Assembly: GCA_905250115.1 (NCBI GenBank) | Contig: CAJNOI010000103.1 | Coordinates: 36,830-100,829 of the forward strand | Direction: 5' to 3' | DNA length: 64,000 nucleotides | Origin: Adineta steineri | Taxonomy: Eukaryota; Rotifera; Eurotatoria; Adinetida; Adinetidae | Part shown: in pieces, positions 37,422-50,274 of the stretch | Layout: each line of letters begins with the position of its first letter | Position numbering within the stretch: the stretch's first letter is position 1 | The notes under the pieces: model-generated | The model's database searches: none | Seen by the model: the letters and a program-made list of their open reading frames with translations, nothing else | What the model was told of the DNA's origin: nothing | Translations under genes and position numbers: made by a program

Positions 37422-38498
37422 ATGGCATTAACTCTTACAAGAAGAGTTTGTGGTAAATGTAATAAAGGTGCAGGTACTGCTATGTGTTATGGATGTGAAC
37501 AAGCATTTTGTACAAAACATTTTCTTGAACATCGACAAGATCTTTCACAACAAATGGAATATATTGGGCAAGAACATGACGTTATACAACGAGATTTAAC
37601 ACATGAACAAGATACACATTTTTTAATCACACGTATTAATCAATGGGAGCAAGAATCTATTACAAAGATTCAAATAGCAGCACAATCAGCACGTACTAAT
37701 CTTCAACAATTACTTAATCGACCAAAAAATAATTTACAAACATCAGTTAGTAAAATAACAGAAGAATTACAATCAAGTCGAGAATTAGATGATTATACTG
37801 AATTAGATATAAAACGATGGACTGATCAATTACAAGAATTCCGTAAAATACTCGATGCACCTATATCAGTAAATATAGATTATGAAAAAGATTCTCGATC
37901 AGCTGTACGTTTAATTAAAATAAATGATCAACAATCATTAGATACTTTATATCAAACATCACAAGTACCTGAATATAATGATTGGATTTCTCATAATTCT
38001 GATACATTTCTTAGTGAAAGATTCGATGATACATTTGGAAAAGTTATTTTATCTGAAGGTGGTCTTGTAGCAACATGTGCAGGTGGACATGCAGATAGAT
38101 CTTGTGTTTGTGGTACAAGTCGATATTCAGTAGGTGTACATTATATTCATTTTCGAATTGAACAAACTAGTACACATTATCATTCATTTTTTGGTATTAT
38201 TAATTCATTAGAAAAAATGACGTTTGATATATGGAATTCATCATCATTTCATGGTTGGTGGGATCTTGATTATAGTGTTATAAGTGGTAAAAGTAATCGA
38301 CGTCTTTCACCTGAAACTATTCGAATGGGTGATGATGTAACATTAATGTTAGATTGTATTAATCGACGAATACAATTAGAACATCACCGAACAAATAGAA
38401 CTGTTACTATGTCTATTGATATTCAATTATGTCCATTTCCTTGGAAAATTATTGTTTTATTACTTGGTAAAGATGATTGTGTCAGAATTCTTCAATAG
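37422..38498 (+). CDS. B-box/coiled-coil/SPRY-like protein, copy 3
   Basis: Intronless, 358 residues. Zinc ligands C10, C13, C22, C25, C30, H33 and H37. The coiled-coil part includes EELQSSRELDDYTELDIKRW. The C-terminal domain has SVGVHYIHFRIE, FFGIINS, HGWWDLDY, GDDVTLMLDC, LEHHRTNRTV and CPFPWKIIVLL. It is closest to copy 2, which fits recent tandem duplication. Confidence 0.83.
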   Translation: MALTLTRRVCGKCNKGAGTAMCYGCEQAFCTKHFLEHRQDLSQQMEYIGQEHDVIQRDLTHEQDTHFLITRINQWEQESITKIQIAAQSARTNLQQLLNRPKNNLQTSVSKITEELQSSRELDDYTELDIKRWTDQLQEFRKILDAPISVNIDYEKDSRSAVRLIKINDQQSLDTLYQTSQVPEYNDWISHNSDTFLSERFDDTFGKVILSEGGLVATCAGGHADRSCVCGTSRYSVGVHYIHFRIEQTSTHYHSFFGIINSLEKMTFDIWNSSSFHGWWDLDYSVISGKSNRRLSPETIRMGDDVTLMLDCINRRIQLEHHRTNRTVTMSIDIQLCPFPWKIIVLLLGKDDCVRILQ

Positions 38499-39510
38499 AA
38501 TTTTTTATTGATATTGCTATATAACTAAATGTATAAAATAAAAACAGCAGTTGATATTACACAGTTAATTATAAATGAAATAATTATGGGCATTATACTA
38601 ATCACTTACTCATATTTTAAATAATTTTTTTTTAATCAAATATTGTTTTTTTTGATAAAGTTTCAATGTCGAAAATACAAATACTTATATGATATATAGA
38701 AAAAGTTTGATGAGTGTCACTATAACTTATATTCAATGTCAAAAATTGAGATAGATCAAATAATCCATGGTACATATAAAATTCTTCCCAAGTAAGACAG
38801 TTCATATTCAGTTTTAACTCTAGTATTATCAACCAGGGTCCAAATGGACCCTGTTTTTTAAAAGCAAGAAAATATTATGAAATCTATTCTTTTTTTGGAT
38901 GAAAGTATGAAATACATTGTCAATGACATAGTTATTTTTGATTAACTAATACGTAGATACAATTCGCTTTTAATCAGATACTTGTTGAAAAGAGAAAAAA
39001 TATCCTTCTCGAAATGCATTCTATTTTTTATCGCTAAAAATCGGCTTGGGAGTACTAGGACTAATGTGCATGTAACATAGTTCTATTGTGAATACTCTTC
39101 AAGTATTGATACATATATAAAATCTGTATCACCATCATAATATTAATTGGTCAATAGCTCGCTCTTCATATTAATGTATAAGGTATCTATTGTAAATAAC
39201 CGAATACATAAAAATATTTCCTGATTACATGTTGTTCATTGCCATGGTAAATAATCTTTTTCTAATAATTGCATGCTTTTGTTTCTAATATGAAACATAT
39301 CTACTGTTGTTATTTGTTAATTGTCGTGATCGACTTCAAATTTGTTTCTTTTTCTCTTTTCTTCTCAAATTGCATGGCAAGGACAAGAAAATCTACTTTA
39401 ATATTCGTCATCATTTTGTTCTTTATTTGCTTTCGATAAGTAAAGGTTTCACCAATTTCTTTTTCTTTTAACACATATAAAACATCAACCTATCATTTTC
39501 GAATACCACA
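38499..39510. other. Spacer between B-box copies 3 and 4
   Basis: About 1 kb of AT-rich DNA with one GC-rich hairpin followed by a T run at 38834-38859 (listed separately). No coding exon seen. Confidence 0.5.
38834..38859 (+). other. Perfect 8-bp hairpin followed by T6
   Basis: CAGGGTCC, loop AAAT, GGACCCTG, then six T. It has the shape of an RNA 3' end hairpin with a Pol III-type T-run stop, or of the tip of a short DNA transposon whose termini begin CAGGG. No transcript or second end is visible, so its nature is open. Confidence 0.4.
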
Positions 39511-40611
39511 ATGAAACAAGACTGTATTAAATGTCAAAAATGTGTTAAATTATCAACGTGTCATGGATGTCAACAAATATTTTGTAATGAACATATTATC
39601 GAACATCGTGAAGAATTAGCTCATAAAATCGATAATATACATAAAGAATATCATCAATTTGACAATAAATTAAATACAAATAATGTAATTCAACCTTATA
39701 TTTCACGTATCGATCAATGGGAACATGAATCAATAGATAAAATTAAAAAAACAGCCGAAGCAGCACGTAATGATTTATTAAAAATTCATGATCGTATGAA
39801 AAATCAATTAAAATTATCTATTGATAAAATAAATAAAGATATTCAATCAACTCGACAAACAATAGATTATACAGAAAATGATTTAAATGAATGGACAAAA
39901 CAATTAACACAACTTCGTCATATACATAAAAGTTCATTTAATGATGATGTTATTGATGATAGTCAAGGATCTATACGATTAATTAAAATTATTGATGAAA
40001 AACAATCAATTTTTCCTGATGGAGTAGAAATTATACCACGTGAAAAATTCATTAAAATTCCTGATAAAATTCCAACATTACAAGATGATCAGAAAAAACA
40101 ACGTATAATAAGAATTTCCGTATCACGTGATAGTTCTACAGCAACATGTCTAAAACCTGGTTGGAATGGTGCAACTATTTGTTGTAAAAATCTATATATT
40201 TCTGGTATTCATTCAATTCGTTATCGAATAGAGAAACAAGGAGCTAATAATCCATTTTTTGGTATTACATCAGCTTTAAAAGAACCAAATCCATGGAATC
40301 GTAAAACTCCATTAGCGTATGGTTGGTGGGAAATTCCTGTGCCTAATGATAAACTAGATATTTACAAAGGAAATAATGATACAAAAGAAAATAATGATAA
40401 AAGAGAAAAGACAAATTTCAAAGATTTTTGTATGAGAACAGGTGATGAGATAACATTAACATTAAATTGTACCAATAATGAAATTGAAATTGAAAATCAT
40501 CGAACAAAACAATATATTTATGAAAGAGTTGCATATGAAAAATGTCCTTTTCCATGGAGAATTGCTATTGTTTTATATTCTCCAGGTGATTCTATTAGTA
40601 TTTTATCATAG
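39511..40611 (+). CDS. B-box/coiled-coil/SPRY-like protein, copy 4
   Basis: Intronless, 366 residues, and the most divergent of the four. It lacks the first five residues of the others, but its ligands (C5, C8, C17, C20, C25, H28, H32) keep the same spacing. The coiled coil is Lys-rich. The C-terminal domain has SGIHSIRYRIE, FFGITSA, YGWWEI, GDEITLTLNC, ENHRTKQYI and CPFPWRIAI, with an added Asn/Asp/Lys-rich loop of about 20 residues before GDEI. Confidence 0.83.
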   Translation: MKQDCIKCQKCVKLSTCHGCQQIFCNEHIIEHREELAHKIDNIHKEYHQFDNKLNTNNVIQPYISRIDQWEHESIDKIKKTAEAARNDLLKIHDRMKNQLKLSIDKINKDIQSTRQTIDYTENDLNEWTKQLTQLRHIHKSSFNDDVIDDSQGSIRLIKIIDEKQSIFPDGVEIIPREKFIKIPDKIPTLQDDQKKQRIIRISVSRDSSTATCLKPGWNGATICCKNLYISGIHSIRYRIEKQGANNPFFGITSALKEPNPWNRKTPLAYGWWEIPVPNDKLDIYKGNNDTKENNDKREKTNFKDFCMRTGDEITLTLNCTNNEIEIENHRTKQYIYERVAYEKCPFPWRIAIVLYSPGDSISILS

Positions 40612-40689
40612 AAAATAAAACAAATATATACGTTATTTTTTATTACTTCATTGACATTTAAACAGAACAAATATATAAATAAAATTTTC

Positions 40690-40866
40690 TTATAAAACTT
40701 CATTGTTTATAAAATAGTCAATAACTTGTTCGGTAATTTGTTTTGCTATATCATTACAAAAATTCATAAGTAATGTTGAATTATCAGTTAATATAATCAT
40801 TTTTTCAGAACTTTGAAAATCTAATGATTCCAACATGAAATTATTGTAAGCAGTTTTTTCAGCCAT
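40690..40866 (-). CDS. Possible 58-residue protein
   Basis: A short ATG-to-TAA frame on the minus strand, starting at 40866. The product begins MAEKTAYNNFMLESLDFQSS and ends DYFINNEVL. It is acidic with two likely helices and no signal peptide. Codon use resembles the neighbouring genes, and the ATG sits in a clean context, but no family is recognised. It is convergent with B-box copy 4, whose stop is 78 bp away. It could be a real small gene, a last exon, or chance. Confidence 0.35.
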   Translation of the reverse strand: MAEKTAYNNFMLESLDFQSSEKMIILTDNSTLLMNFCNDIAKQITEQVIDYFINNEVL

Positions 40867-43800
40867 CAATTGTTAGTTGAACGTGTTTAAGCAAAAAAAA
40901 ATAGAACAAGAAATATAGATGACGACTATAAATAATAAAAAAGAGTTTTTATGTGACTCGGATACATCGATCATGATAATGTTTTTATTCATATATATAT
41001 GAATGAAGTTTGTAACAGTTAATCGACTAATATAACATGATCGTAAATAAAAGAATATATTTAAATAGAACAAGAAACGGAAAGACAAGGTTATTCTTTA
41101 TTAATAGAAAATTTATTGTCAAGCTGTTCATAAGATTTTTATCAATATAATATAGACCTAAAAATATGCGTAATAAAACAATAAAAGATAATCATCAATA
41201 TTTATTAATTAAAACTATAAATATTCACAAAAATAATCTAGATTAGATTAAGGGGTCATTCATAAAGAGTGTACAGACAAAAGTCGCATTTTTGCACCTC
41301 ACCTTCCCATTAGGACGTTCAGTTTGCAAAATCTTTTCGATACTACTGAATTTTCTTTGATCAAATAACTGAGATATTTTCCATATACCTAGTTTATGCT
41401 TCTAAGATACGTCATCGGTAGGAAAGATATGATTTTGAAAAACTTGTACTCTCTAAAAAACGAAGATCTACAGAATTATATTTAGAGTAGTTCTTAGCGT
41501 AAAATCTAATGTTGATAAGTAGAAGTATTTATCAATGAATATGACTATCGAGATCTTTTTAGGATAATAGTAGTTCGCAAAAGTCCAAATGAATTCTACC
41601 AGGAGTCGTGATTCAATTGAATTAGAAATATATATTTTTGCTATCTTAGATCAGGTATAATCGAGTCCGCTTTAGAGACTTGCGTGACGGTGACTATGGT
41701 CATTTTGCAAGTCTCTAGTCATGAGATTTCGACCCAAAAGTGCGATTCCAGTTCCATTTCTAAGTTATGATGGGAATCGGATTCGTAAAATAATCAAATA
41801 TATGCTACAATTGTTACATCTGTGATTTCGAGTCTTTATTTTTGAAACTAAAAGCGTTGCACATTATTTATTTAAATTTAGTTATTGAATAGTCGAAATT
41901 TTTGTATCGATTTGATGATTTGAACGTTTTGGTTCTGTCAAACTTTGAAATGACGATTCCTACTCTTCTTCTGCTCTAGTTTATTTTCACACTAGACGAA
42001 ACTCTTCTAAAACCAATTTCGCTCGAAATATGAGAAAAAAGTAGACGTCATTTATGCATAGATTCTAGTAGATTTATTCTATAATACAGATGGATGTTTT
42101 CTAAGAAGTTGTAACACATTTTTATTGTGTGTGTCTTCACGCGCACACGACCAACTAATAATAATATTAGTTTGATCATATTTTATTTTTCTGAACTCAT
42201 GTTTATACTATAATATATATTTAGAATAATTTGATTCGCACGCTTACTACTCTTGTTTCCTTTATTTAAAAAGAAAATGGTTGATCTTGATTTTCATATA
42301 GATAAGAAAATCACTTCATATAAGTACGCTTAAATCATTGTTCATTTGCAGCTGTTCCAAAAATAATATTAAACAAGATCTTCTAAAAACGAGAAATATT
42401 TCATTTTCAAAATATTTTCTAAGAAAATAGTAACTATCATTTAAAATCAAGGAAATGAATAATTAGATAACTTTCAGATACTTTTTTATTGTACCCATAG
42501 AATAAAATTTATTACTCATTTCTTATCCTGAAGCAGAAATGAAATGCAGTTAAACGAACAATTGATATATAAGTTTTATATCCGTTTACTGTATTGACAT
42601 GTTTGTCAAAGGAACAGTAAACAATATATATATATGACTAAATTGCCAGTCTCCTTTTATTTTGATTCTAGTTCCTGTCGTTCAATTTGAAAAGCTTTTT
42701 TCTCTTTGTTGATTGTCTAAAAGCACAAATAAAAATTTAGTTGTAGGTTATTGGACCTTGATCAAACACAATACGTTGTCATTGACAAAAGTCTCTTTTT
42801 TTCCTATAATGATTCATTGCAGAAAGAATAGAGTTTCTAGGAACGAAATCAAATATACCATCTTTTTATGGCATCAGCTGTCTAGTCCATGACCTAGTCG
42901 TCTACGTCCGAAATACTTTCGTATATAATTTTATTCTTGTATAGAAGAACACAAAGTGTCTTGTAACTATAAGATATGTATATGAACGAGACAATCCAAT
43001 AATCAAAATAAATCTAAGTCTCTTCCAATTTTATTTTTAAGAAAATTGGTTAAAATTTTTTCAAAATTAATACGTGCATTGAGACCATACTGAACTATTT
43101 TGAATGTTTTTATTGTGTCATGTTGCCATGTAATTGCTTATACTCAGACTATAACATCATAAATTATATAGCAAGTAAAAGCTTTACCTCTAAGTTATAT
43201 TTTCCTTCTGGTGAAATTTTACATTATACGGTAAAACGTAGAGAAAAATTTTTTTTAGGTAAAAGAAAAAGGAAGAAGAAAATTTCTTTATGATTTTTCT
43301 AAGCTTAGTAAATCAAGAGTATACTTCTTACACTTCATTCAACTCGTCCCAACTTTAATAGAGTGATTGCAGTTGCATAGTAATAGTCTCTCATACAAAG
43401 TTAAGATGGGAAGGAAAAGTATGGCAAAATAAGTTGCGGTGACATCAACCCTTTGATAGGATTGTTCTTAACTTTTCGGAAATATTGTAAAGTAAGTAAA
43501 CTGTACGTTTGTAGTATTTTACATTAGAAAATAAGGTAAAAATTGAACTCATCAAAATGTGTAGTCAATAATATTTGTTAAAAAATTCCTTGAACGGCAT
43601 ACATGCATATAACTGTAGTATAAAGAAAAGTAATCGTGTTCTCTTCAAATCTCACTCGATTAAACAACCCAAGAGCTATGAATTGTTCCATACTAATTAT
43701 TGAGGTCTTCATGTTATTTAAATACTCTTCCTCTTTTTGTTCATAAACGTTTATGGACAGAAAATCGTATATTATATCCCACTTATCTCAGTTAGTGATT

Positions 43801-45686
43801 ATCTAATAATTGAGAAATCTCACATCAATCTTCAGGAAAACGTTATAGAGTCAGATGTATAATCTAATTTTTTTTAGACGTTGACTTTTTAATACTAACT
43901 TGATAAAAGAAAAGCCATAAATCATTCATTTATATATATATACATATATATTTTCTATCTGGTATGTATAGTTTCATATTATATGAAATATTTGTCTTCT
44001 AAATGTCAGTAATATATTCAACAGCTGGTCTTATTATTTACTATTGCTTGAAAATATTATTTAATATATTTATTTATCGATTTTTTTATCATACAATCAA
44101 ATAAAGTCTTATTTACTGAATATATATCTGTCACAGATAAAAAAAAGTACAACTGTAAATATATGAAAAACCAGTTGTTTCTTTTTAAATATCTATATAT
44201 CCAATGCTTTCAAGCAACTGTTACTACTCAAATACGTATCCAACGAATAAATAGTCGTTTGAATACGTAAACAATACTGTCATACACTAATTAAGACCGA
44301 TAAACAAATTGGATCTATTATTATTATTAAACCTTCATTTGTAACAAATACATTAAGTAAGTTGTACAAATATCTATAGTTGCCTTTTAATATATCTAGT
44401 GCTTGTACGTCGATAAAATATTCAATCACTAGTTGTATTACAATATCATTCGATAGAAATCAATACTTGAATTACAAAACAATTCAATTTTATACAGCTT
44501 ATGTCTGTCGTTAAACCATAATAATTAATACCTTTGTAAAGGTTATTAATAAAAAAATATGCTAGTTATACTTTAAAAACAAACTATATAGATCAACGAT
44601 ATTTCGTAACAGACAGCAGATGTTAAATGGCAATATTCTATATATATATAATTAATTATATAAAATTTTATTAAAAAATTATAATATTGCCTATTAATTT
44701 TAAGTGAATAACATAATGCATTATTCATATTTATTATATACATAATAATTTATTACTGAACATGATGGATTAGATATTATTGATTATTCGTAGATAGCGA
44801 AAAATAAGTTATACTATTGGGCGCATTGACATCAACGAGAGACACTAGCACGTATGCAATTAGTATCTGTCATAAACTGATAAAATGTCGAACACATTGT
44901 ATCAATATCTTTTATAGCAAAGCATGTATAACTATTTATGCCACAATACTAGTTAATGTGTCTATCCACAAACCGCAAGGATATCTGTAGACCGTTCACC
45001 TACGTGAATTTGTAAGTAATAGAAAACAAATTCATTTTGAAATATTTTTTTCTTCTTCTTTTTCTTAGATTAACACATTGTTTTTGCATATTCCTATGTT
45101 GATGTTCTACAATAAACGGTCCAATTAACATCTACACACATCTGAGATGCATTCAATTGTAGAATTACATTCAACATCATATAATACAAAATTCTTCTGA
45201 TGTTTGTTCGAGCACATATTGTCTTGCTGTGAGATCTGGATAGTAATTTGTTCGACATTAACATGTTCTACGAAATACATAAGGTATTGACAAAACATTG
45301 ATTATCAGCTGTGTATGCATGAGCAATTTCTATTTGTATTATACATAAGCCAAGTGTACTATTGTAACACAAATGTCCTGAATTATATAAACAATAACCA
45401 TTTGTCCAAACAGCAATATACATACAAACATATTGCAATATACAACTTTCATAAATTGATTTTTTTTGTCGTATTCATACATCAACAACAAGAATAGTTA
45501 ATAGAAAAAGAATTGTTAATTAAAGCCAACAAATATCAATTAAAATTTCTTGCGATGGTGGTATGAGTAAGTTCTTTAATTTCTAGTTTAACATTTATTA
45601 GTTATAGGTTAATCAATTGTTTAGTATCACTTTTTTTTTTTAAAAAATCATATAGAAAAAAATATTTTTTTATTTAAAAAAAGAAA
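40867..45686. other. Gene desert, 4.8 kb
   Basis: The longest gene-free stretch in the window. No exon was found on either strand. It contains a GGGGTCATTCATAAAG stretch at 41252, a 10-bp inverted repeat at 41674-41716 and several TA-rich runs. Decayed mobile-element sequence is plausible but not shown. Confidence 0.5.
41674..41716. repeat. 10-bp perfect inverted repeat
   Basis: AGAGACTTGC at 41674-41683 and its complement GCAAGTCTCT at 41707-41716, with a 23-nt loop containing GTGACGGTGAC. It stands out in AT-rich DNA and may be part of a mobile-element remnant. Confidence 0.5.
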
Positions 45687-47687
45687 TCATTTCCAAAGAG
45701 TTATATAAGAGTCTAATGGAGGTAATGATTGTTGAGTAGATTTTCGTGCTGTTGGTATTAAACGTGAATTAAAAACTAGAAAAAAAAAATTGAATTAAAT
45801 TAGTTATTAATTCATATCCGATAGACTTACTATAACCTAGACAAGCGAGGCTATCACTATCATTAGTTCCATCACATAAATCTCGAAGTGTTTTTTTTAT
45901 CTTCGATTTTGATGGGTCATTTCCATCCGAGGTGCCATTTGAATGTAAATTATTTGTATTGATATAAACAGATTCATCGAGTGATATGCGATAATCACGT
46001 ACACGACGTAAATAATCATTTAGGACGCAATATTGCACTAATTTTCTATGAGAAGATAAGATAAGAATAGAAAAAAAAACAGAAAATCTAAATCAGTTAT
46101 TTTCTAATACTTTTCATCGATATTATTTGCCTTCATTTTATTAACAACATCTTTAACAAGTGAACCATGATCAAATGCACATATCATACTAAAACATTCA
46201 TAAAATGTTGCACAATCTTTTGCACCTAGAAATAAATCAATCATAAGATTAAATAGGACAAAAAAAATAGATTTTTTCTTAACCATTTCGAACAACAAAA
46301 AATACTAGTTCTTTTTGTAATGATACATCTGTATAAAGTTTTTGAATTTTTGGTGTAACGATATAACGATTTTTATAAGAAAATATTGGTACAAGTCGAA
46401 TAACATTATGATATCTAAAACGAATTCAATAAATAATTTGAGCAGTAAAATAAAAAAGAGTTACTTACACTAAATTTTGCATGGCTGCTTTGACTAGTGC
46501 AAGTTCTGTATCTGTATCTTGTGCAATTTTATTCACATGTCGTAAACCATCGATACTAGCAATAACCTTTTATTAAATAGATTATATTAGTTTTTAATAT
46601 TTGAAATATTAATTAGTTACTCGTTGTGTCATTTGATCCATTTGTTCAAGATCACTTAAATCAATATTATTACAAAACATTGGTACATCAGACGATGCAA
46701 TTGCAGGTGGTTCAGTTTGTTGTTCAAGTAGTTTAAGATTAACAAAAACCGATGAATCTAGGAAAAGAAAAACAATAGATATACATCATGTCATGATGAG
46801 ATTATCATAAAGAAGAATTGCTATAGGTATATTTTAATTAATCAAATAGAAGACAAGTAGATTAGTAGTTGTCATCTTAAGAATTCATCTTCTTAGCTGT
46901 CAGAAAAAGCAGCAATTCAGTAAAAAAAGGCGAGGGTGGTAAATGTTGTAAGATGTTCTTTTTCTAAAGATTTTCAGACAGTTGTTTTTTTGTTTTTTCT
47001 TCATTAAAACAAAAAAACAACGATTAATTATTTTAACTTACACATTTTAACAGAACATTGTTGTCCATTTTCATTCATTTGTTTAACAATTTTATCCAAT
47101 GCTGGTTTTAAATATTCTTGTTTAAGATTGTCATTTGTTAAAAAACAAGAATCAATCTATTAGGAAAACAAAAATGAGTTTTTATCATTTATTGAGAAGA
47201 TAATAATTGTTTTTAATTACTTCTAATGTACGTAAATATGTTGCTAATTTTCTAACAGCAACTTCATATTTAAGTGCATCAGCTTGTGCTGGAACAATGA
47301 AACAAGCATTGAAACGAAATTCATTACGATTATTTCTATATTTTTCTCCATCAGATATAATGACTGGACATCCAAGTAGTTTTTGATTGTCAATTGTTCT
47401 ATATACATATATATATACATAATACTAGAGAATATAATATAAAATAAACATACAAAACAATAAGTTTATCTTTTAAATTTGGTTCTGGACAGACAAAATT
47501 TCGTATCCAATTAAATTGTCGTTCTTCACTAAAATTTGTTTTTGCTGTCTAAAACAAAAAATTAAAACAACAAACAAATCATCTATTTATTAATAAAACT
47601 TACTTCATAATAGACATAAGCTCCTTTCCTAATATCAAATTCTGAATATTGAATAGCATAAAGTGCTGGTAAACTACCATCTGTCAT
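45687..47687 (-). CDS. NPRL2: NPRL2, GATOR1 complex subunit
   Basis: Ten exons on the minus strand: 47604-47687, 47454-47548, 47221-47398, 47042-47156, 46621-46757, 46469-46566, 46284-46414, 46111-46225, 45831-46045 and 45687-45775 (418 residues). Part of GATOR1, the GTPase-activating complex for Rag GTPases that shuts down TORC1 at the lysosome when amino acids are scarce. The longin-like N-terminal part has DQKLLGCPVII, FRFNACFIVPAQADALKYE and LATYLRTLEIDS; the middle has YHNVIRLVPIFSYKNRY; the end is SYITLWK, matching the family's terminal CWK. Order and length fit NPRL2 rather than NPRL3. Intron phases are consistent throughout. Confidence 0.93.
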
Positions 47688-48923
47688 TACGATTTCTTTT
47701 CAATCTAAAAAAAGGATTAAAATAATAAGTCACGCACATATCTCGTTTAGATATATATGATTGATTCTATTACGATAAATATAGACATAAATATGTTAGC
47801 CTAAGAACAGAAACTTGCGAATTTTTATTTGCATGTTATTTATATATCTGATTTGTTTTCCTTTTCTTTTTTTCTTGAATGGAAACACTCAATTAATCTC
47901 TTATCGAATTATTTCGAGTTCATAGAGTATTTTTCGCTTTTGTATTAGTTCATAAATATGATTTTTTTTACGATTTATTTCTTTTTTTATTTAATGTTAA
48001 AACTTTAATAATAATGTATATTATTAGGTTTTTTTGTCATTAATATATGTGGATCTTAATATTTGTAGAAAAAGAAAATGAAATTTAGATGTAGTATCTA
48101 TTTTTGATATATGCCTTTTTTTTCTTCTTCTTGACGTCTTCAGTTGTCATATGTTAAGCCGATAGCAGCCGATAGTATTTCTCTAATAAGCTTATATCAT
48201 TAATATAATGAATACTGGAAGATTATTAGATATCTAAAATATACGCTGTCGATGGATTGTAATAAAAAAGTGTCTGCGTTTATTTACGTCAGACATATGT
48301 ATTCTAACTAAAAAAAGGACGAAGAAAATGAATGAGATCAGTTGTCATCTTTATCTAGAAAAAGATGTTCATTAATAAACTCATTCTTTTAACATCTCAC
48401 TAGATACTTTTGATGTGAGTATAAATATACTATGACTGATAAAAATCAAGAATAAGAGAAAGAGATTATCATTGAATGTTTTTTTTGTTTTTATAAATTT
48501 TATTTATGAATACACCAGCAACTTAACAAAAATATCTTTGTCTATCAACTAGATTCTTTTTTTTTTCTCTTCATATTTTTTTTAGCGGAAGAGAAAGCCG
48601 GATGAAATGCGAAGAAGAAAAAGATTTCTTTCTCTTGCTTATTTGCTCCATTCAAAGTCTCTGCATCAATTTTCTATACATTCTGTTTTTCTTTTGTCTT
48701 CATTGTTTTCTATTAAAAATAACAAACAAAACATTCATGCACACACACGTTATCCTACATCAGTCTCCGATCGAAAAACCCACGCATCATGGATAATGTA
48801 ATCATACTCTGATTGTAATAAACTATTGTAAATATCAATAAAAAAACTAAAAAAAAAACTAAAAAAAAAATAAGGAACCTTCTATTCTTTTCTTTTCATA
48901 TTATTTCTTATAGATATATAATT
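47688..48923. other. Divergent intergenic region
   Basis: 1.2 kb between NPRL2 (-) and the GPCR (+). AT-rich with T runs; the two overlapping 64-codon frames near 48602 are low-complexity. TTCTTATAG at about 48913 looks like an acceptor 11 nt before the GPCR ATG. Confidence 0.5.
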
Positions 48924-50274
48924 ATGTGGAATGTCACGCCGATGGGATGTAATAATTCTTTAACACGTTCATCTAATAGTCGAGAACCTTATCGTACAAT
49001 AACTTTAACTTTATTACGTGTTTATCCAATATTATTTATATTTGTTGGTACAGCTGGTAATTTACTTTCTGTATATGTTGTACTTCGTTCAAAACTTCGA
49101 CGTCATTCAACATTTATTTATCTAGCATTTTTATCTATTATTGATCTTATTGTTTTATATACATTTTGTGTTAATTTTATACTACATGCATGGTTTAATA
49201 TTGATTTACAACAAGTATCATTAATAGCATGTAAAATATTTTCTTTTTCAATATATTTTTTTCCGCAAGCAAGTGCATGGATATTAACAGCTGTATCAAT
49301 CGATCGCGTATTTGCATTAACTCGTGGTATACGAAAAACACGCAATATACGATTAACTTATTCTATATTATTAACAATATTTCTTATACTTTTTTTTCTC
49401 AATGTACAATTTTTATTCTATAATAATACGTATAAATATTCAACCGAGACAAATAATTTGTCATCAACAACTATTTTTTATCAAATCGTTGATACCGATA
49501 TGGATATTAATGTTGTTCAATGTTCATCAGAAAATAGTGAAAAATATAAAGAATTCTATATAAATATTTGGGTTTATATTGATGCTATTGTTAATGTTTA
49601 TCTACCATTTATGTTAATGTTTTTATGTTCAGCAATAATATTTATTAGTGTTTTACGAACTATGGGTAATGCAAATAATTCAAATAAACGTTTAGTTGCA
49701 AGAAGTTTAAGTACAATGCTTTTATCAATAAATACAATGTTTGTTTTATTAACTGGTCCAATTGTTTTATATTTAATGTTTGAAAAACAAACTTCCTCAT
49801 CTGGATCATATGAATGTGATATTAAAGTTAAAGCTAGATATAAAATGATTAAATTATGTTTTATTATATTAATGAATGCTAATCATACGGGCAATATACT
49901 TGTGTATTGTTTAACTGGTACAGAATTTCGTACACAATTACTCTATGTTATTGGTAGACATAATAAATTACAACAGAATCATTTTCTAAGGTATCGAACA
50001 GGAACAATAAATAAAGATAGTGCATCACCAACATCAAGAACATCAAGTCGAAAACATTATTATTGTAGTCCTCCAACTGTAAGACTTGCAAAAGTAAGAT
50101 TATATTTATTAATTAGATAAATTATTCTCTTTCTTTTTTTTTATGTTTTCTTAGATGATTGATAATGTTGATGATAATCAATTAGTAACTAAATATTCAC
50201 CGCGAAGTGAAAGAAAATATATTATTTTTAAAAATAAACAACAGACACAATCAACAACAACTGCGAGTATTTAA
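48924..50274 (+). CDS. Rhodopsin-family GPCR, probably peptide receptor
   Basis: Two exons, 48924-50093 and 50155-50274 (429 residues). Seven membrane helices are visible. TM1 has GTAGNLLSVYVV; TM2 has LAFLSIIDLIVLY; TM3 ends SIDRVFAL, the DRY position; TM4, TM5 (YLPFMLMFLCSAIIF) and TM6 (LLSINTMFVLLTGPIVLY) follow. TM7 reads MNANHTGNILVYCLTG, so the usual NPxxY is NILVY with Pro replaced. Two N-glycosylation sequons lie near the N-terminus and in loop 2. The overall look is that of the invertebrate FMRFamide/peptide-receptor-like group that is expanded in lophotrochozoans and rotifers. The ligand is unknown. Confidence 0.85.
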
